A stretch of DNA of 64,000 bases from SZAS-103 sp038234715 (GTDB lineage Bacteria; Pseudomonadota; Gammaproteobacteria; Xanthomonadales; Xanthomonadaceae), in assembly GCA_038234715.1 (NCBI GenBank), contig JBBQTD010000012.1:1-64000 (forward strand). Reading direction: 5' to 3'. Positions 43,423 to 53,456 of this stretch are shown piece after piece. Under the pieces are notes generated by a model. That model made no database searches. It saw nothing but the letters and a program-made list of their open reading frames with translations, and had not been told where the DNA came from. The position numbers and the translations under genes were made by a program. Within the stretch, counting starts at the first letter, position 1. Each line of letters starts with the position of its first letter.

Positions 43423-45701
43423 GTGCGCAGCCAAGCGCCCCGGCCGGGCCGCCGCCCGCTCCCGAAGGACAGGTCAACGTCGAGATCGACGGCGTCGCAC
43501 TGCACGCGCCGAAGGGCTCGATGATCATCCATGCCGCCGACAAGGCCGGTATCGCGATTCCGCGTTTCTGCTACCACGACAAGCTGCCCATCGCGGCAAA
43601 CTGCCGCATGTGCCTGGTCGAGGTCGAGAAGATGCCCAAGCCAGCGCCGGCGTGCGCAACGCCGGTCATGGAAGGCATGAAGGTGCAGACCCGGACGAAG
43701 CGCGCGCTGGACGCGCAGCGCAACGTGATGGAGTTCCTGCTGATCAACCACCCGCTCGATTGCCCGATCTGCGACCAGGGCGGCGAATGCGAACTGCAGG
43801 ATGTCGCGCTGGGTTATGGACGCTCGGTCAGCCGCTTCCAGGAACGCAAGCGCGTCGTTGCGGACGAAGACCTCGGTCCGCTGGTCGCGACCGACATGAC
43901 GCGTTGCATCCAGTGCACCCGCTGCGTGCGTTTCACCGCAGAGATCGCGGGCACCTTCGAACTAGGCGGAATGAACCGCGGCGAGCACCTGGAAATCGGC
44001 ACCTACGACGGCAAGCCGCTGACGACCGAACTGTCGGGCAATGTCATCGATGTCTGCCCGGTCGGTGCCCTGACCAACAAGGTGTTCCGGTTCCGCGCGC
44101 GTCCCTGGGAGTTGATCGCGCGCGAGTCGATCGGTTACCACGACGCGCTCGGCTCAAACCTGTTCCTGCACCTGCGTCGCGGCGATGTACTGCGCACGGT
44201 GCCGCGCGACAACGAGGCAGTCAACGAATGCTGGTTGTCGGATCGCGATCGTTATTCGCATCAGGGCCTGACCGCCGCCGATCGCGCGATGCGGCCGATG
44301 GTGAAGGACGCCGACGGCACGTTTGATGGAAGCTGGCGCGAGTGTGGCTGGGATGAGGCGCTGGAACGTGCAGCCGGAATCCTCACCCAACATACGGGGG
44401 ATGCGCTCGGCGTGCTCGTGCATCCAGCGACTTCGAACGAGGAGGGCGCACTGCTGGCGCGCCTTGCCGCTGGACTTGCCTGCGGCAACCTCGACCACCG
44501 CATCCACCACAACGACTTCGCCGATGCACCGGTCGCCGAAACCTTCGGGATGCCGGTCGCTGAGATCGACAAAGCCGACGCGATTGTCCTGATCGGCTGC
44601 AATCCGCGCAGTGAAATGCCCCTGCTCGCGCAGCGCATCCGCAAGGCGGCCAGGCACGGCGCGAAGGTGTATGTGATCAACCCGGTCGATTTCGACCTGG
44701 CGCATGAGCCAACCGCGATGCGCATCGTGCGTCCCTCGCAACTTGCCGCCGCAGTGCAGGGCATCGCCGATGGCGACGACAATATCGCGGACGACCTGGA
44801 GACTGCGAAGAACGTGGTGGTGATCCTTGGCGAGATCGCCGAGACCCATCCACAGGCATCGCGCATCCGTACCGCGGCGCGCGGACTCGCTGCTGCATAC
44901 GATGCGAAAATCAACCACCTGCCGCAAGGTGCGAACGCAATCGGCCTTGCACGCGTCGGAGTGGTGCCAAGCCGGCGCGATGCGAGTGCGATGCTCGCCG
45001 ATCCGCGTCCGGCGTACGTGATCTACGGTATCGAGCCAGGCCTGGACTTTGCGGCTGCGGCACTGGCGCACAAGGCACTTGGCGCGGCGAAGGTCGTCGC
45101 TTTCAGCCATTTCGCCTGTCAATCGACGCGTGCGATCGCCGACGTGATCCTTCCGATCGGTCTGTTGCCCGAGATCGAAGCCACCCTGGTCAACGTGGAT
45201 GGAATCGCGCAATCGACGTTCGCGGGCGGCAAGCTTCCGGTGGACGCACGGCCGGGCTGGCGGGTGTTGCGTGCCCTGGGGGGCCAACTTGGCCTGCCAG
45301 GATTCGAATTCGTCGATATGCCAGGGCTGCGCGCGAGCATCGTCGAACAATCCGTGGCGTCCGGCACGGGCATTGCAGGAATGCCCGGCGTGAACGGGCA
45401 AGGGTTCGAACGCATCGTCACGACACCGATCTACCGCGTGGATGGCGTGCTGCGTCGATCCGCCGCATTGCAGGCGCATCCGCTCACGCGCGGACCCAAC
45501 GTCACCATGAATGCCGACGACGCGCGCACGGCGGGCTTGGCTCATGGCGCCATGGCAAAGGTTTCGGACGCGAACGGCACCGCAACCCTGGCGGTCGAAA
45601 TCTCCGCGCGCGTCGGCAAGGGCGCGGTATGGATCGAGTCCTGCCATGGCGCGACGGCACCGCTCGGCGTCGCCGGCACATTCAACGTGGTTGGTGCCTG
45701 A
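43419..45701 (+). CDS. nuoG: NADH-quinone oxidoreductase subunit G
   Basis: A 760-residue subunit carrying several Fe-S clusters. The N-terminal 2Fe-2S ligands are in FCYHDKLPIAANCRMCLVEVEK, the His-Cys 4Fe-4S site in CPICDQGGECELQD, and the ferredoxin-type site in TRCIQCTRCVRFTAE with VIDVCPVGALTN. The rest is a degenerate molybdopterin-oxidoreductase fold (IGCNPRSEMPLLAQRIRKA). It overlaps nuoF by four bases and nuoH by one (TGATG). Confidence 0.96.
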   Translation: MSAQPSAPAGPPPAPEGQVNVEIDGVALHAPKGSMIIHAADKAGIAIPRFCYHDKLPIAANCRMCLVEVEKMPKPAPACATPVMEGMKVQTRTKRALDAQRNVMEFLLINHPLDCPICDQGGECELQDVALGYGRSVSRFQERKRVVADEDLGPLVATDMTRCIQCTRCVRFTAEIAGTFELGGMNRGEHLEIGTYDGKPLTTELSGNVIDVCPVGALTNKVFRFRARPWELIARESIGYHDALGSNLFLHLRRGDVLRTVPRDNEAVNECWLSDRDRYSHQGLTAADRAMRPMVKDADGTFDGSWRECGWDEALERAAGILTQHTGDALGVLVHPATSNEEGALLARLAAGLACGNLDHRIHHNDFADAPVAETFGMPVAEIDKADAIVLIGCNPRSEMPLLAQRIRKAARHGAKVYVINPVDFDLAHEPTAMRIVRPSQLAAAVQGIADGDDNIADDLETAKNVVVILGEIAETHPQASRIRTAARGLAAAYDAKINHLPQGANAIGLARVGVVPSRRDASAMLADPRPAYVIYGIEPGLDFAAAALAHKALGAAKVVAFSHFACQSTRAIADVILPIGLLPEIEATLVNVDGIAQSTFAGGKLPVDARPGWRVLRALGGQLGLPGFEFVDMPGLRASIVEQSVASGTGIAGMPGVNGQGFERIVTTPIYRVDGVLRRSAALQAHPLTRGPNVTMNADDARTAGLAHGAMAKVSDANGTATLAVEISARVGKGAVWIESCHGATAPLGVAGTFNVVGA

Positions 45702-46774
45702 TGTTCGAGCCCATCCGCGAGATGTTCCTGCACTTCGGCACGATCGGCCTGCTGGTATGGACGCTGATCAAGATCCTCGCGATCTGCTTGCCGGTGATCG
45801 TGTCGGTTGCGTTCTACGTATTGTGGGAGCGCAAGCTGATCGGATGGATGCACGTGCGCCACGGGCCGAGCTACGTCGGACTTGGTGGTCTCCTGCAGTC
45901 GTTTGCCGACGTGTTCAAGATGTTGTTCAAGGAAGCGATCATGCCGGCGAACGCGCAGCCGTTCCTGTTCCGGCTCGCCCCCGTGCTCGCGCTGGCGCCC
46001 GCGCTCGCGGCCTGGGCGGTGGTGCCATTCGATGATGGCTTGGCGCTCTCGAATGCGAGCGCAGGCCTGCTGTACCTGCTGGCGATGACCTCAATGGGCG
46101 TGTACGGGATCATCCTCGCTGGCTGGGCGTCGAACTCGAAGTACGCGTTCCTTGGCGCAATGCGCTCGGCAGCGCAGATGGTGAGCTACGAGATCGCAAT
46201 GGGCTTTGCCCTGGTCGGCGTTCTGCTGGCCGCCGGCAGTCTGAACCTGACCGACATCGTGCATGCCCAAGGTGGCAACTGGGGTGCATTGAACTGGTTC
46301 GTCTGGCCACTGTTTCCGCTGTTCCTGATCTACTTCATCTCTGGCGTTGCCGAAACCAACCGCGCGCCGTTCGACGTCGCCGAGGGCGAATCCGAAATCG
46401 TCGCCGGTTTCCATGTCGAATACTCCGGCTCGGCGTTCGCGATCTTCTTCCTTGCCGAATACGCGAACATGATTCTCATCAGCTTCCTGGTGCCGGTCCT
46501 GTTCCTTGGTGGCTGGTTGTCCCCGTTCCCGGCATCGATGCTCCACCTCCCGGTGCTCGGATTGCTGGCGATCCCAGGATGGTGGTGGCTGTTCGCAAAG
46601 GTGTTCTTCTTTGCCAGCGCATTCATCTGGTTCCGTGCGAGTTTCCCGCGCTACCGCTACGACCAGATCATGCGGCTGGGCTGGAAGGTGTTCATCCCGA
46701 TCAGCATCGTCTGGATCTTCGTGGTGGCAATCGGCGCCTACTACCGCGTGATTGGCGGAGGCCAGGGCGCATGA
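45701..46774 (+). CDS. nuoH: NADH-quinone oxidoreductase subunit H
   Basis: A 357-residue membrane subunit at the base of the quinone channel. Typical blocks are WERKLIGWMHVRHGPSYVG, WASNSKYAFLGAMRSAAQMVSYEI, FISGVAETNRAPFDVAEGESEIVAGFHVEYSG and FIWFRASFPRYRYDQIMRLGWK. Its ATG overlaps the nuoG stop by one base, and its stop overlaps nuoI as ATGA. Confidence 0.97.
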   Translation: MFEPIREMFLHFGTIGLLVWTLIKILAICLPVIVSVAFYVLWERKLIGWMHVRHGPSYVGLGGLLQSFADVFKMLFKEAIMPANAQPFLFRLAPVLALAPALAAWAVVPFDDGLALSNASAGLLYLLAMTSMGVYGIILAGWASNSKYAFLGAMRSAAQMVSYEIAMGFALVGVLLAAGSLNLTDIVHAQGGNWGALNWFVWPLFPLFLIYFISGVAETNRAPFDVAEGESEIVAGFHVEYSGSAFAIFFLAEYANMILISFLVPVLFLGGWLSPFPASMLHLPVLGLLAIPGWWWLFAKVFFFASAFIWFRASFPRYRYDQIMRLGWKVFIPISIVWIFVVAIGAYYRVIGGGQGA

Positions 46775-47259
46775 ACCGCATCGTCGCCTACCTGCGCAGC
46801 CTGCTGTTGATCGAACTGATGGCGGGGTTGTGGCTGACCCTGAAGTATCTGTTCAAGCCCAAGTACACGATGATCTATCCGATGGAGAAGATTCCACAGT
46901 CGCCACGTTTCCGCGGGCTGCATGCGCTGCGCCGCTACCCGAATGGCGAGGAACGCTGCATCGCGTGCAAGCTCTGCGAAGCGGTTTGCCCGGCGCTTGC
47001 GATCACCATCGACTCCGAGCCGCGCGATGACGGCAGCCGTCGGACCACGCGTTACGACATCGACCTGTTCAAGTGCATCTACTGCGGCTTCTGCGAGGAG
47101 AGCTGTCCGGTGGATTCGATCGTCGAGACGCATATCCACGAATACCACTTCGAGCATCGTGGCGAGAACATCGTGACCAAGCCCCAGCTGCTTGCGATCG
47201 GGGACCGTTTCGAGCAGGAAATCGCCGAACGTCGCGCTGCCGACGCCGCGTATCGGTGA
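46771..47259 (+). CDS. nuoI: NADH-quinone oxidoreductase subunit I
   Basis: A 162-residue subunit with two 4Fe-4S clusters (N6a, N6b). The ligands are in RCIACKLCEAVCPALAI and KCIYCGFCEESCPVDSI. An amphipathic N-terminus (IELMAGLWLTLKYLFKPKYT) anchors it to the membrane arm. It overlaps nuoH by four bases. Confidence 0.97.
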   Translation: MNRIVAYLRSLLLIELMAGLWLTLKYLFKPKYTMIYPMEKIPQSPRFRGLHALRRYPNGEERCIACKLCEAVCPALAITIDSEPRDDGSRRTTRYDIDLFKCIYCGFCEESCPVDSIVETHIHEYHFEHRGENIVTKPQLLAIGDRFEQEIAERRAADAAYR

Positions 47260-47264
47260 CCCCC

Positions 47265-47912
47265 ATGGACTTCCCGACCATCGCTTTCTATGTTTTCGCC
47301 GCCGTGACCGCGCTTTCGGCGTTATCGGTGATCACAGTGAAGAACTCCGTGCACGCCGCGTTGTTTCTCGTGCTGAGTTTTTTCAGCACGGCCTGCCTGT
47401 GGATCCTGTTGCAGGCCGAGTTCCTCGGGCTTGTGCTGATACTCGTGTATGTCGGCGCGGTGATGGTGCTGTTCCTGTTCGTGGTGATGATGCTCGACAT
47501 CAACAGCGAACCGCTGCGCGAGGGCTTTGCGCGCTACCTCCCGGTCGGTCTGGTGGTGGCGGCAACCATGGCAGTCGAAATGGTGCTGCTGATTGGCGTG
47601 CATCCAGGTGCGCCCGTCTCGGTATCGCTCGCCGATCCGGCGCAAGCCGCCCACCTCAGCAACACCGCATGGATCTCGCAGGCGCTGTTCTCGCAGTACA
47701 CGTTGCCGTTCGAGATCGCTGCGCTGATTCTGACGGTCGCCGTGGTCGCTGCGATCCTGCTCACGCTGCGTCGTCGCGAAGGAATCAAGTCGCAGGACCC
47801 GGCCTTGCAGGTGCGTGTGCAGGCGTCCGATCGCGTGCGCGTCGTCAAGATGGCGCCCTCGCTGCCTGCCGTCGAGCCATCGGTGGCATCCTCGCCGGAG
47901 AACCTCCCGTGA
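47265..47912 (+). CDS. nuoJ: NADH-quinone oxidoreductase subunit J
   Basis: A 215-residue membrane subunit. Helices include TIAFYVFAAVTALSALSVITVK, ALFLVLSFFSTACLWILLQAEFLGL and the conserved pi-bulge helix VLILVYVGAVMVLFLFVVMML. A hydrophilic tail ends the protein. The ATG at 47265 is six bases after nuoI. Its stop overlaps the GTG of nuoK as GTGA. Confidence 0.95.
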   Translation: MDFPTIAFYVFAAVTALSALSVITVKNSVHAALFLVLSFFSTACLWILLQAEFLGLVLILVYVGAVMVLFLFVVMMLDINSEPLREGFARYLPVGLVVAATMAVEMVLLIGVHPGAPVSVSLADPAQAAHLSNTAWISQALFSQYTLPFEIAALILTVAVVAAILLTLRRREGIKSQDPALQVRVQASDRVRVVKMAPSLPAVEPSVASSPENLP

Positions 47913-48214
47913 TCACCCTGGTCCACTATCTCGTGCTGGGTGCGATCCTGTTCTCGATCAGCGTCGCTGGCATCGTGATCAACCGCAAGAACATCATCAT
48001 CCTGCTGATGTCGATTGAGTTGATGCTGCTTGCGGTAAACCTCAATTTCGTCGCGTTTTCGCGCTATCTCGGCGATCCGGCGGGCCAGGTGTTCGTGTTT
48101 TTCATCCTGACCGTCGCCGCCGCCGAATCTGCGATAGGCCTGGCGATCCTGGTGAACCTTTTCCGCAATCGTCGCGACATCAACGTCGCCGAACTCGACG
48201 ACCTGAAGTACTGA
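47909..48214 (+). CDS. nuoK: NADH-quinone oxidoreductase subunit K
   Basis: A 101-residue MrpC-like subunit with three helices. The functional Glu are in NIIILLMSIELMLLAVNLNF and TVAAAESAIGLAILVNLFR. It starts with GTG at 47909, overlapping nuoJ by four bases, and has the normal length. Confidence 0.96.
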   Translation: MITLVHYLVLGAILFSISVAGIVINRKNIIILLMSIELMLLAVNLNFVAFSRYLGDPAGQVFVFFILTVAAAESAIGLAILVNLFRNRRDINVAELDDLKY

Positions 48215-48280
48215 CGGCGACGCGACGATGAATCTTTCCTCCACTGATACACGATCCAGCAAATTTTGGAAGCCAGCCCG

Positions 48281-50338
48281 GTGCTGAACCAGAACACGCT
48301 CCTGATCATTGCCCTCGCGCCGCTTGTGGGCGCGATCGTGGCCGGCTTTTTCGGTCGCGCGATCGGGCGTGCCGGTGCGCACACAATCACGATCCTGGGT
48401 GTCGCAATCAGCTGCGTACTTTCCGGCCATGTGCTGTGGCAGCTGTTGCATGGCACCCCGGTGTTCAATGCGAACTTCTATACGTTTTTCGAGATCGACC
48501 GCTATTCGGCGCACATCGGCTTCCTGGTCGACAACCTGACCGCGATGATGATGGTCGTGGTGACCTTCGTGTCGCTGCTCGTGCACGTCTACACGATCGG
48601 CTACATGGCAGACGACGACGGCTACCAGCGGTTCTTCAGTTACATCTCGCTGTTCACCTTCAGCATGCTGATGCTGGTGATGAGCAACAACTTCCTGCAG
48701 CTGTTCTTCGGCTGGGAAGCGGTTGGACTGGTCTCGTACCTGCTGATCGGGTTCTGGTTCACGCGCCCCAGCGCGATCTTCGCCAACCTGAAGGCATTCC
48801 TGGTCAATCGCGTCGGCGACTTCGGCTTTCTGCTGGGCATCGCAGGCGTCGTCGCGTGGTGCGGTTCGCTCGACTATGCCCAGGTCTTCGCACAGGCGCC
48901 GGCGATCGCGCACCTGGATGTTTCGATATTCACAGGCCATCCGTGGTCCGTGCCGACCGTGATCTGCATCTGCCTGTTCGTCGGTGCGATGGGCAAGTCG
49001 GCCCAGGTTCCGCTCCATGTGTGGCTTCCGGATTCGATGGAAGGCCCGACGCCAATTTCGGCGCTGATCCACGCGGCAACCATGGTGACCGCTGGCATTT
49101 TCATGGTCGCGCGGATGTCGCCGCTGTTCGAGCTATCGCAGACCGCGCTCGACTTCGTCCTGTTCATCGGTGCGACGACTGCGTTTTTCACCGGCTTGAT
49201 CGGCATCGTGCAGAACGACATCAAGCGGGTGATCGCGTATTCCACGCTCTCGCAGTTGGGCTACATGACTGTCGCGCTGGGTGCGTCGGCCTATTCGGTT
49301 GCGATCTTCCACCTGATGACACACGCGTTCTTCAAGGCATTGCTATTCCTGGCCGCCGGCAGCGTGATCATCGGCATGCACCACGAGCAGGACATGCGCC
49401 GCATGGGCGGCCTTCGCAAGTACATGCCGATCACGTACATGACCAGCCTGATCGGAACGCTGGCCCTGGTCGGGACGCCGTTCTTTGCCGGGTTCTACTC
49501 CAAGGACAGCATCATCGATGCTGCCAAGGCAGTGTCCGAACACGGCGGTTGGGTGCAGCACTACGCCTACCTCGCGGTCCTGCTTGGCGTGTTCATCACC
49601 AGTTTCTACAGCTTCCGGTTGTTGTACATGACCTTCCATGGCGAGGAACGCTTCCGCAAGCCGGCCGTGCACCACGCCTCGCATGTCGAGCCGGGTCATG
49701 TCGACGACCACGCGCACAACGAGCACACGCACGACGAGCACGGCCAGCACGGGGTCGAGCCGCATGAGTCGCCCTGGGTGGTGACACTTCCGCTCGTCCT
49801 GCTCGCAATTCCTTCGGTCGCGATCGGCTTCCTGACGGTGAAGGCAATGTTGTTCGGCAAGTTCTTCGATGGCGCGATCGTGGTGGATGCCAGCCGCCAC
49901 CCAGCGATGACCGTGCTCACCGAAGAGTTCCACAGCGCGACTGCGATGGCGCTGGACGGCCTGAAGCAAATGCCTTTCTGGCTCGCACTTGCAGGGTTTG
50001 CGGCGGCGACCTACATCTACCTGCTGCATCCCGCGCTCGCGCCGAAGCTCAGGCGACAGTTCGCTCCGATCGTCCGTATCCTCGAGGACAAGTATGGTTT
50101 TGACAAACTCTGGATCGATGGATTCGCGGGCGGTGGACTGAAGCTCGGAAATTTCTTCTGGAGAGTCGGCGATGCCGCAGTGATCGACGGCGTCGTCGTG
50201 GATGGGACCTCACATTTCATCGGGCGCAGCGCCGAAATCCTGCGCAGGCTGCAGTCGGGCTATCTGTACCACTACGCGTTCGCGATGATCCTAGGGTTGA
50301 TCGCGCTGCTCGGCGTCGTGCTGCGCTGGCCGGCCTGA
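48281..50338 (+). CDS. nuoL: NADH-quinone oxidoreductase subunit L
   Basis: A 685-residue antiporter-like proton-pumping subunit. Signatures: FFGWEAVGLVSYLLIGFW, KSAQVPLHVWLPDSMEGPTPISALIHAATMVTAG, IQNDIKRVIAYSTLSQLGYM-type VQNDIKRVIAYSTLSQLGYM and LFLAAGSVIIGMHHEQDMRRMGGL. A His-rich segment (HVDDHAHNEHTHDEHGQHG) lies in the loop before the lateral helix. No ATG is available: GTG 48281 with GGAAG eight bases before it is preferred to the TTG at 48266. Confidence 0.94.
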   Translation: MLNQNTLLIIALAPLVGAIVAGFFGRAIGRAGAHTITILGVAISCVLSGHVLWQLLHGTPVFNANFYTFFEIDRYSAHIGFLVDNLTAMMMVVVTFVSLLVHVYTIGYMADDDGYQRFFSYISLFTFSMLMLVMSNNFLQLFFGWEAVGLVSYLLIGFWFTRPSAIFANLKAFLVNRVGDFGFLLGIAGVVAWCGSLDYAQVFAQAPAIAHLDVSIFTGHPWSVPTVICICLFVGAMGKSAQVPLHVWLPDSMEGPTPISALIHAATMVTAGIFMVARMSPLFELSQTALDFVLFIGATTAFFTGLIGIVQNDIKRVIAYSTLSQLGYMTVALGASAYSVAIFHLMTHAFFKALLFLAAGSVIIGMHHEQDMRRMGGLRKYMPITYMTSLIGTLALVGTPFFAGFYSKDSIIDAAKAVSEHGGWVQHYAYLAVLLGVFITSFYSFRLLYMTFHGEERFRKPAVHHASHVEPGHVDDHAHNEHTHDEHGQHGVEPHESPWVVTLPLVLLAIPSVAIGFLTVKAMLFGKFFDGAIVVDASRHPAMTVLTEEFHSATAMALDGLKQMPFWLALAGFAAATYIYLLHPALAPKLRRQFAPIVRILEDKYGFDKLWIDGFAGGGLKLGNFFWRVGDAAVIDGVVVDGTSHFIGRSAEILRRLQSGYLYHYAFAMILGLIALLGVVLRWPA

Positions 50339-50361
50339 GCCCAGGACTGCCCCGATCATTC

Positions 50362-51891
50362 ATGGATAACCTGATGCCAATAGCGTCACTTCCTCTGCTG
50401 AGCCTGCTGATCTGGGTGCCTATCTTCGGTGGCGCGCTGACCTTGCTGTTCGGCGAGAAGCCGGACATGGCGCGCTGGTTCGCGCTGCTGGTCGGACTGG
50501 TGAGCCTGGCGCTTAGCGTGCTGATGTACCAGCGGTTCGATGCAGGCATGGGTTTGATGCAATTCGTCGAGCATCGTGCGTGGATTCCGACTTACCACAT
50601 CAACTATTCGCTCGGCGTGGACGGCATCTCCGTCGCGCTGATCGGGCTGACCGCGTTGACGACCGTACTGGTGATCATCGGCGCGTGGACATCCATCACC
50701 ACGCGCGTCCACCAGTACATGGCGTCGTTCCTGATGCTGCAGGGCGTGATGGTCGGTGTGTTCTGCGCGATGGATGCGATGCTGTTCTACGTTTTCTTCG
50801 AGGCCATGCTCGTACCGATGTTCATCATCATCGGCGTGTGGGGTGGCCCCAGGCGCGTTTACGCGAGCATCAAGTTCTTTCTATACACATTTCTTGGCTC
50901 GATCTTCATGCTGATCGGGCTCATCTACCTTTACCTGAAGTCCGGCAGCTTTCAACTCGTCGACCTGTATTCGCTGCCGTTGTCGCTGCAGGAGCAAACC
51001 TGGCTGTTCTTCGCATTCCTGATTGCATTCGCGGTCAAGGTACCGATGTTTCCGGTGCATACGTGGTTGCCGGATGCGCACGTCGAGGCGCCGACCGGCG
51101 GTTCGGTGATCCTGGCTGCAATCATGCTCAAGATTGGCGGATATGGATTCGTGCGATTCTCGCTGCCGATCCTGCCTGACGCAAGCGACCACTGGGCCTG
51201 GCTGGTCATAGCGCTGTCCTTGATCGCAGTGGTCTACATCGGGCTGGTCGCGCTCGTGCAGGAGGACATGAAGAAGCTGATCGCCTATTCGTCCATCGCG
51301 CACATGGGTTTCGTCACACTGGGCATCTTCATCGGGTTCGCGCTGGTACATGTCGTCGGAAACAGCGCAGCCGCGAAGCTCGGCCTGCAGGGCGCAATGG
51401 TCCAGATGGTCTCGCACGGCTTTATTTCCGGGGCGATGTTCTCCTGCGTCGGCGTGCTGTACGACCGCATGCACTCGCGCATGATCCGTGACTATGGCGG
51501 GGTGGTGAACACGATGCCCATGTTTGCGACGCTGTTCGTGTTTTTCGCGATGGCCAATTCCGGCTTGCCGGGCACGTCGGGCTTCGTCGGCGAGTTCATG
51601 GTGATCCTCGCAACTTTCCAACAGAGTCCACTGGTCGCGTTCGGCGCTGCAACCACGCTGGTCCTGGGTGCGGCCTATACCTTGTGGCTCGTCAAGCGCG
51701 TCGTATTCGGCAAAGTCGCCAATGAGCACGTGGCCGAGTTGCAGGACATCAACTTCCGTGAAGTCATCGTGCTGGGCGTGTTCGCCCTCGGCGTGCTGCT
51801 GATCGGCGTGTATCCGAAACCATTGACCGACCTGATGGGAACGGCTGTTTCGCAGCTCACCTCGCAGATGGCCGTGCACAAGGTCCGTTGA
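50362..51891 (+). CDS. nuoM: NADH-quinone oxidoreductase subunit M
   Basis: A 509-residue antiporter-like subunit. Typical blocks are FYVFFEAMLVPMFIIIGVWGG, KVPMFPVHTWLPDAHVEAPTGGSVILAAIMLKIGGYGF and VQEDMKKLIAYSSIAHMGFV. Hydrophobic helices run throughout. The ATG at 50362 is 23 bases after nuoL. Confidence 0.96.
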   Translation: MDNLMPIASLPLLSLLIWVPIFGGALTLLFGEKPDMARWFALLVGLVSLALSVLMYQRFDAGMGLMQFVEHRAWIPTYHINYSLGVDGISVALIGLTALTTVLVIIGAWTSITTRVHQYMASFLMLQGVMVGVFCAMDAMLFYVFFEAMLVPMFIIIGVWGGPRRVYASIKFFLYTFLGSIFMLIGLIYLYLKSGSFQLVDLYSLPLSLQEQTWLFFAFLIAFAVKVPMFPVHTWLPDAHVEAPTGGSVILAAIMLKIGGYGFVRFSLPILPDASDHWAWLVIALSLIAVVYIGLVALVQEDMKKLIAYSSIAHMGFVTLGIFIGFALVHVVGNSAAAKLGLQGAMVQMVSHGFISGAMFSCVGVLYDRMHSRMIRDYGGVVNTMPMFATLFVFFAMANSGLPGTSGFVGEFMVILATFQQSPLVAFGAATTLVLGAAYTLWLVKRVVFGKVANEHVAELQDINFREVIVLGVFALGVLLIGVYPKPLTDLMGTAVSQLTSQMAVHKVR

Positions 51892-51893
51892 GC

Positions 51894-53354
51894 ATGACCA
51901 TGACAATGCCCACCCTTGCCGACCTTCTGCCGCTTCGCCCCGAACTGGCGATGCTCGGCGGCGCGTGCCTGTTGTTGCTGATCGACATGTTCGCGAAGGG
52001 CCGCGGTCGTGCCTCGCTGTTCTGGATCGCGATGGGCGCCCTCGCACTGGCGGCCTGGTTGGTGATAGCGCATGGAGGCTTCGGCGATGGATCCTCGACG
52101 GCGACCTTCAACGGCATGTTCCTGCGCGACCTCACCGGCGACATCCTGAAGCTCGCGATCATCGCTGTCAGCGCCATCGCATTCGTCTATGCACGAACGT
52201 ACCTGGCCGACCGCAATCTGTCGCGTGGCGCTTACTACATCCTGTGCATGTTCGCCGTGCTTGGAATGTTTTTCCTGGTCTCGGCCGGAAGCCTGGTCAC
52301 CTTGTACCTGGGGCTGGAGTTGCTCGCGCTGTCGTCGTATGCGCTGGTCGCGATGAATCGCGATTCGTCGATCGGTTCCGAAGCGGCGATGAAGTACTTC
52401 GTGCTCGGCTCGCTGTCGTCGGGCATGCTGCTGTACGGCATGTCGATGGCGTATGGCGCCACCGGCTCGCTCGACCTTGGCATCATCTACGCTGCCGCGG
52501 GCAACCCGCAGGACCACACAATGCTGCTGTTCGGCATCGTGTTCCTCGTCGTCGGCATCGCATTCAAGTTCGGCGCCGCGCCATTCCACATGTGGTTGCC
52601 CGACGTCTACCAGGGTGCGCCGACCATCGTGACCCTGTTCATTGGCTCCGCGCCGAAGCTCGCCGCATTCGGGATGGCCTACCGGTTGCTCGAGGCTGGG
52701 GCAGGCCCGTTGTGGGAGCACTGGCACCTCATGCTGGCGTGGCTTGCGGTTTTGTCGCTGGTGATCGGCAACCTCTTCGCGATCGTACAGACCAGCATCA
52801 AGCGCATGTTTGCCTATTCAACCATCTCGCATGTGGGTTTCCTGTTTCTCGGCCTGTCGAATGCGACGCCGACCGGATATGCATCAGCGATGTTCTACGC
52901 GATCAGCTATGCATTGATGGCGACAGCCGCATTCGCGACCCTGATCCTGCTCAGCAATCGCGGCCACGACGCCGAGGACATCGACGATTTCCGCGGCCTG
53001 AATGCGCGCAGCCCCTGGCACGCATTGATGGTGCTTCTGGTGATGGTTTCCCTCGCTGGCGTGCCGCCATTCCTTGGCTTCTGGGCGAAACTCGCCGTGC
53101 TGCGTTCGGCGCTCGATGCGAACATGTTATGGCTGGCGCTGGTCGGCGCGGTGTTCGCGGTAGTCGGCTCCTTCTACTATCTGCGCATCATCAAGGTCAT
53201 GTACTTCGATTCGCCCGATGCCGAACCCAAGGCCCCGATCAACGCTTCCGCGTCGCTGCGCTGGATGTTGTCGATCAACGCGCTGCTGCTGCTCGCTCTG
53301 GGTATCGCGTGGGATCCGATCATGAGCTGGTGCATGCGCGCATTCGGAGCCTAG
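51894..53354 (+). CDS. nuoN: NADH-quinone oxidoreductase subunit N
   Basis: A 486-residue antiporter-like subunit closing the nuo operon. Blocks: YLGLELLALSSYALVAMNRD, FKFGAAPFHMWLPDVYQGAPTIVTLFIGSAPKLAAFG, QTSIKRMFAYSTISHVGFL and PPFLGFWAKLAVLRSAL. The ATG at 51894 is preferred; a TTG at 51888 overlaps the nuoM stop. It is convergent with the diguanylate cyclase gene, with 88 bases between. Confidence 0.95.
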   Translation: MTMTMPTLADLLPLRPELAMLGGACLLLLIDMFAKGRGRASLFWIAMGALALAAWLVIAHGGFGDGSSTATFNGMFLRDLTGDILKLAIIAVSAIAFVYARTYLADRNLSRGAYYILCMFAVLGMFFLVSAGSLVTLYLGLELLALSSYALVAMNRDSSIGSEAAMKYFVLGSLSSGMLLYGMSMAYGATGSLDLGIIYAAAGNPQDHTMLLFGIVFLVVGIAFKFGAAPFHMWLPDVYQGAPTIVTLFIGSAPKLAAFGMAYRLLEAGAGPLWEHWHLMLAWLAVLSLVIGNLFAIVQTSIKRMFAYSTISHVGFLFLGLSNATPTGYASAMFYAISYALMATAAFATLILLSNRGHDAEDIDDFRGLNARSPWHALMVLLVMVSLAGVPPFLGFWAKLAVLRSALDANMLWLALVGAVFAVVGSFYYLRIIKVMYFDSPDAEPKAPINASASLRWMLSINALLLLALGIAWDPIMSWCMRAFGA

Positions 53355-53434
53355 TCGTGCTGCCTGCTGGTCTCCGCATTTGACCGGCGATTATCCTGAA
53401 TCAAGCGGGTCAACGCGTTGGATGAGCGATCGGC

Positions 53435-53456
53435 GAAGGCGGTTATCCTCGCCTTC
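53435..53456. terminator. weak hairpin between nuoN and the diguanylate cyclase gene
   Basis: GAAGGCG (53435-53441) and CGCCTTC (53450-53456) form a perfect 7-bp stem with an eight-base loop. It covers the stop codon of the minus-strand gene. There is no long T run on either strand, so the call is tentative. Confidence 0.35.

Noticed and set aside
44154..45647. Minus-strand open frame of 497 codons opposite nuoG
   Set aside because: Antisense shadow; no motif and unusual composition.
48937..48958. Third copy of the REP-like core inside nuoL
   Set aside because: Only GGCCATCCGTGG matches; it lies within the coding frame and has no palindrome.
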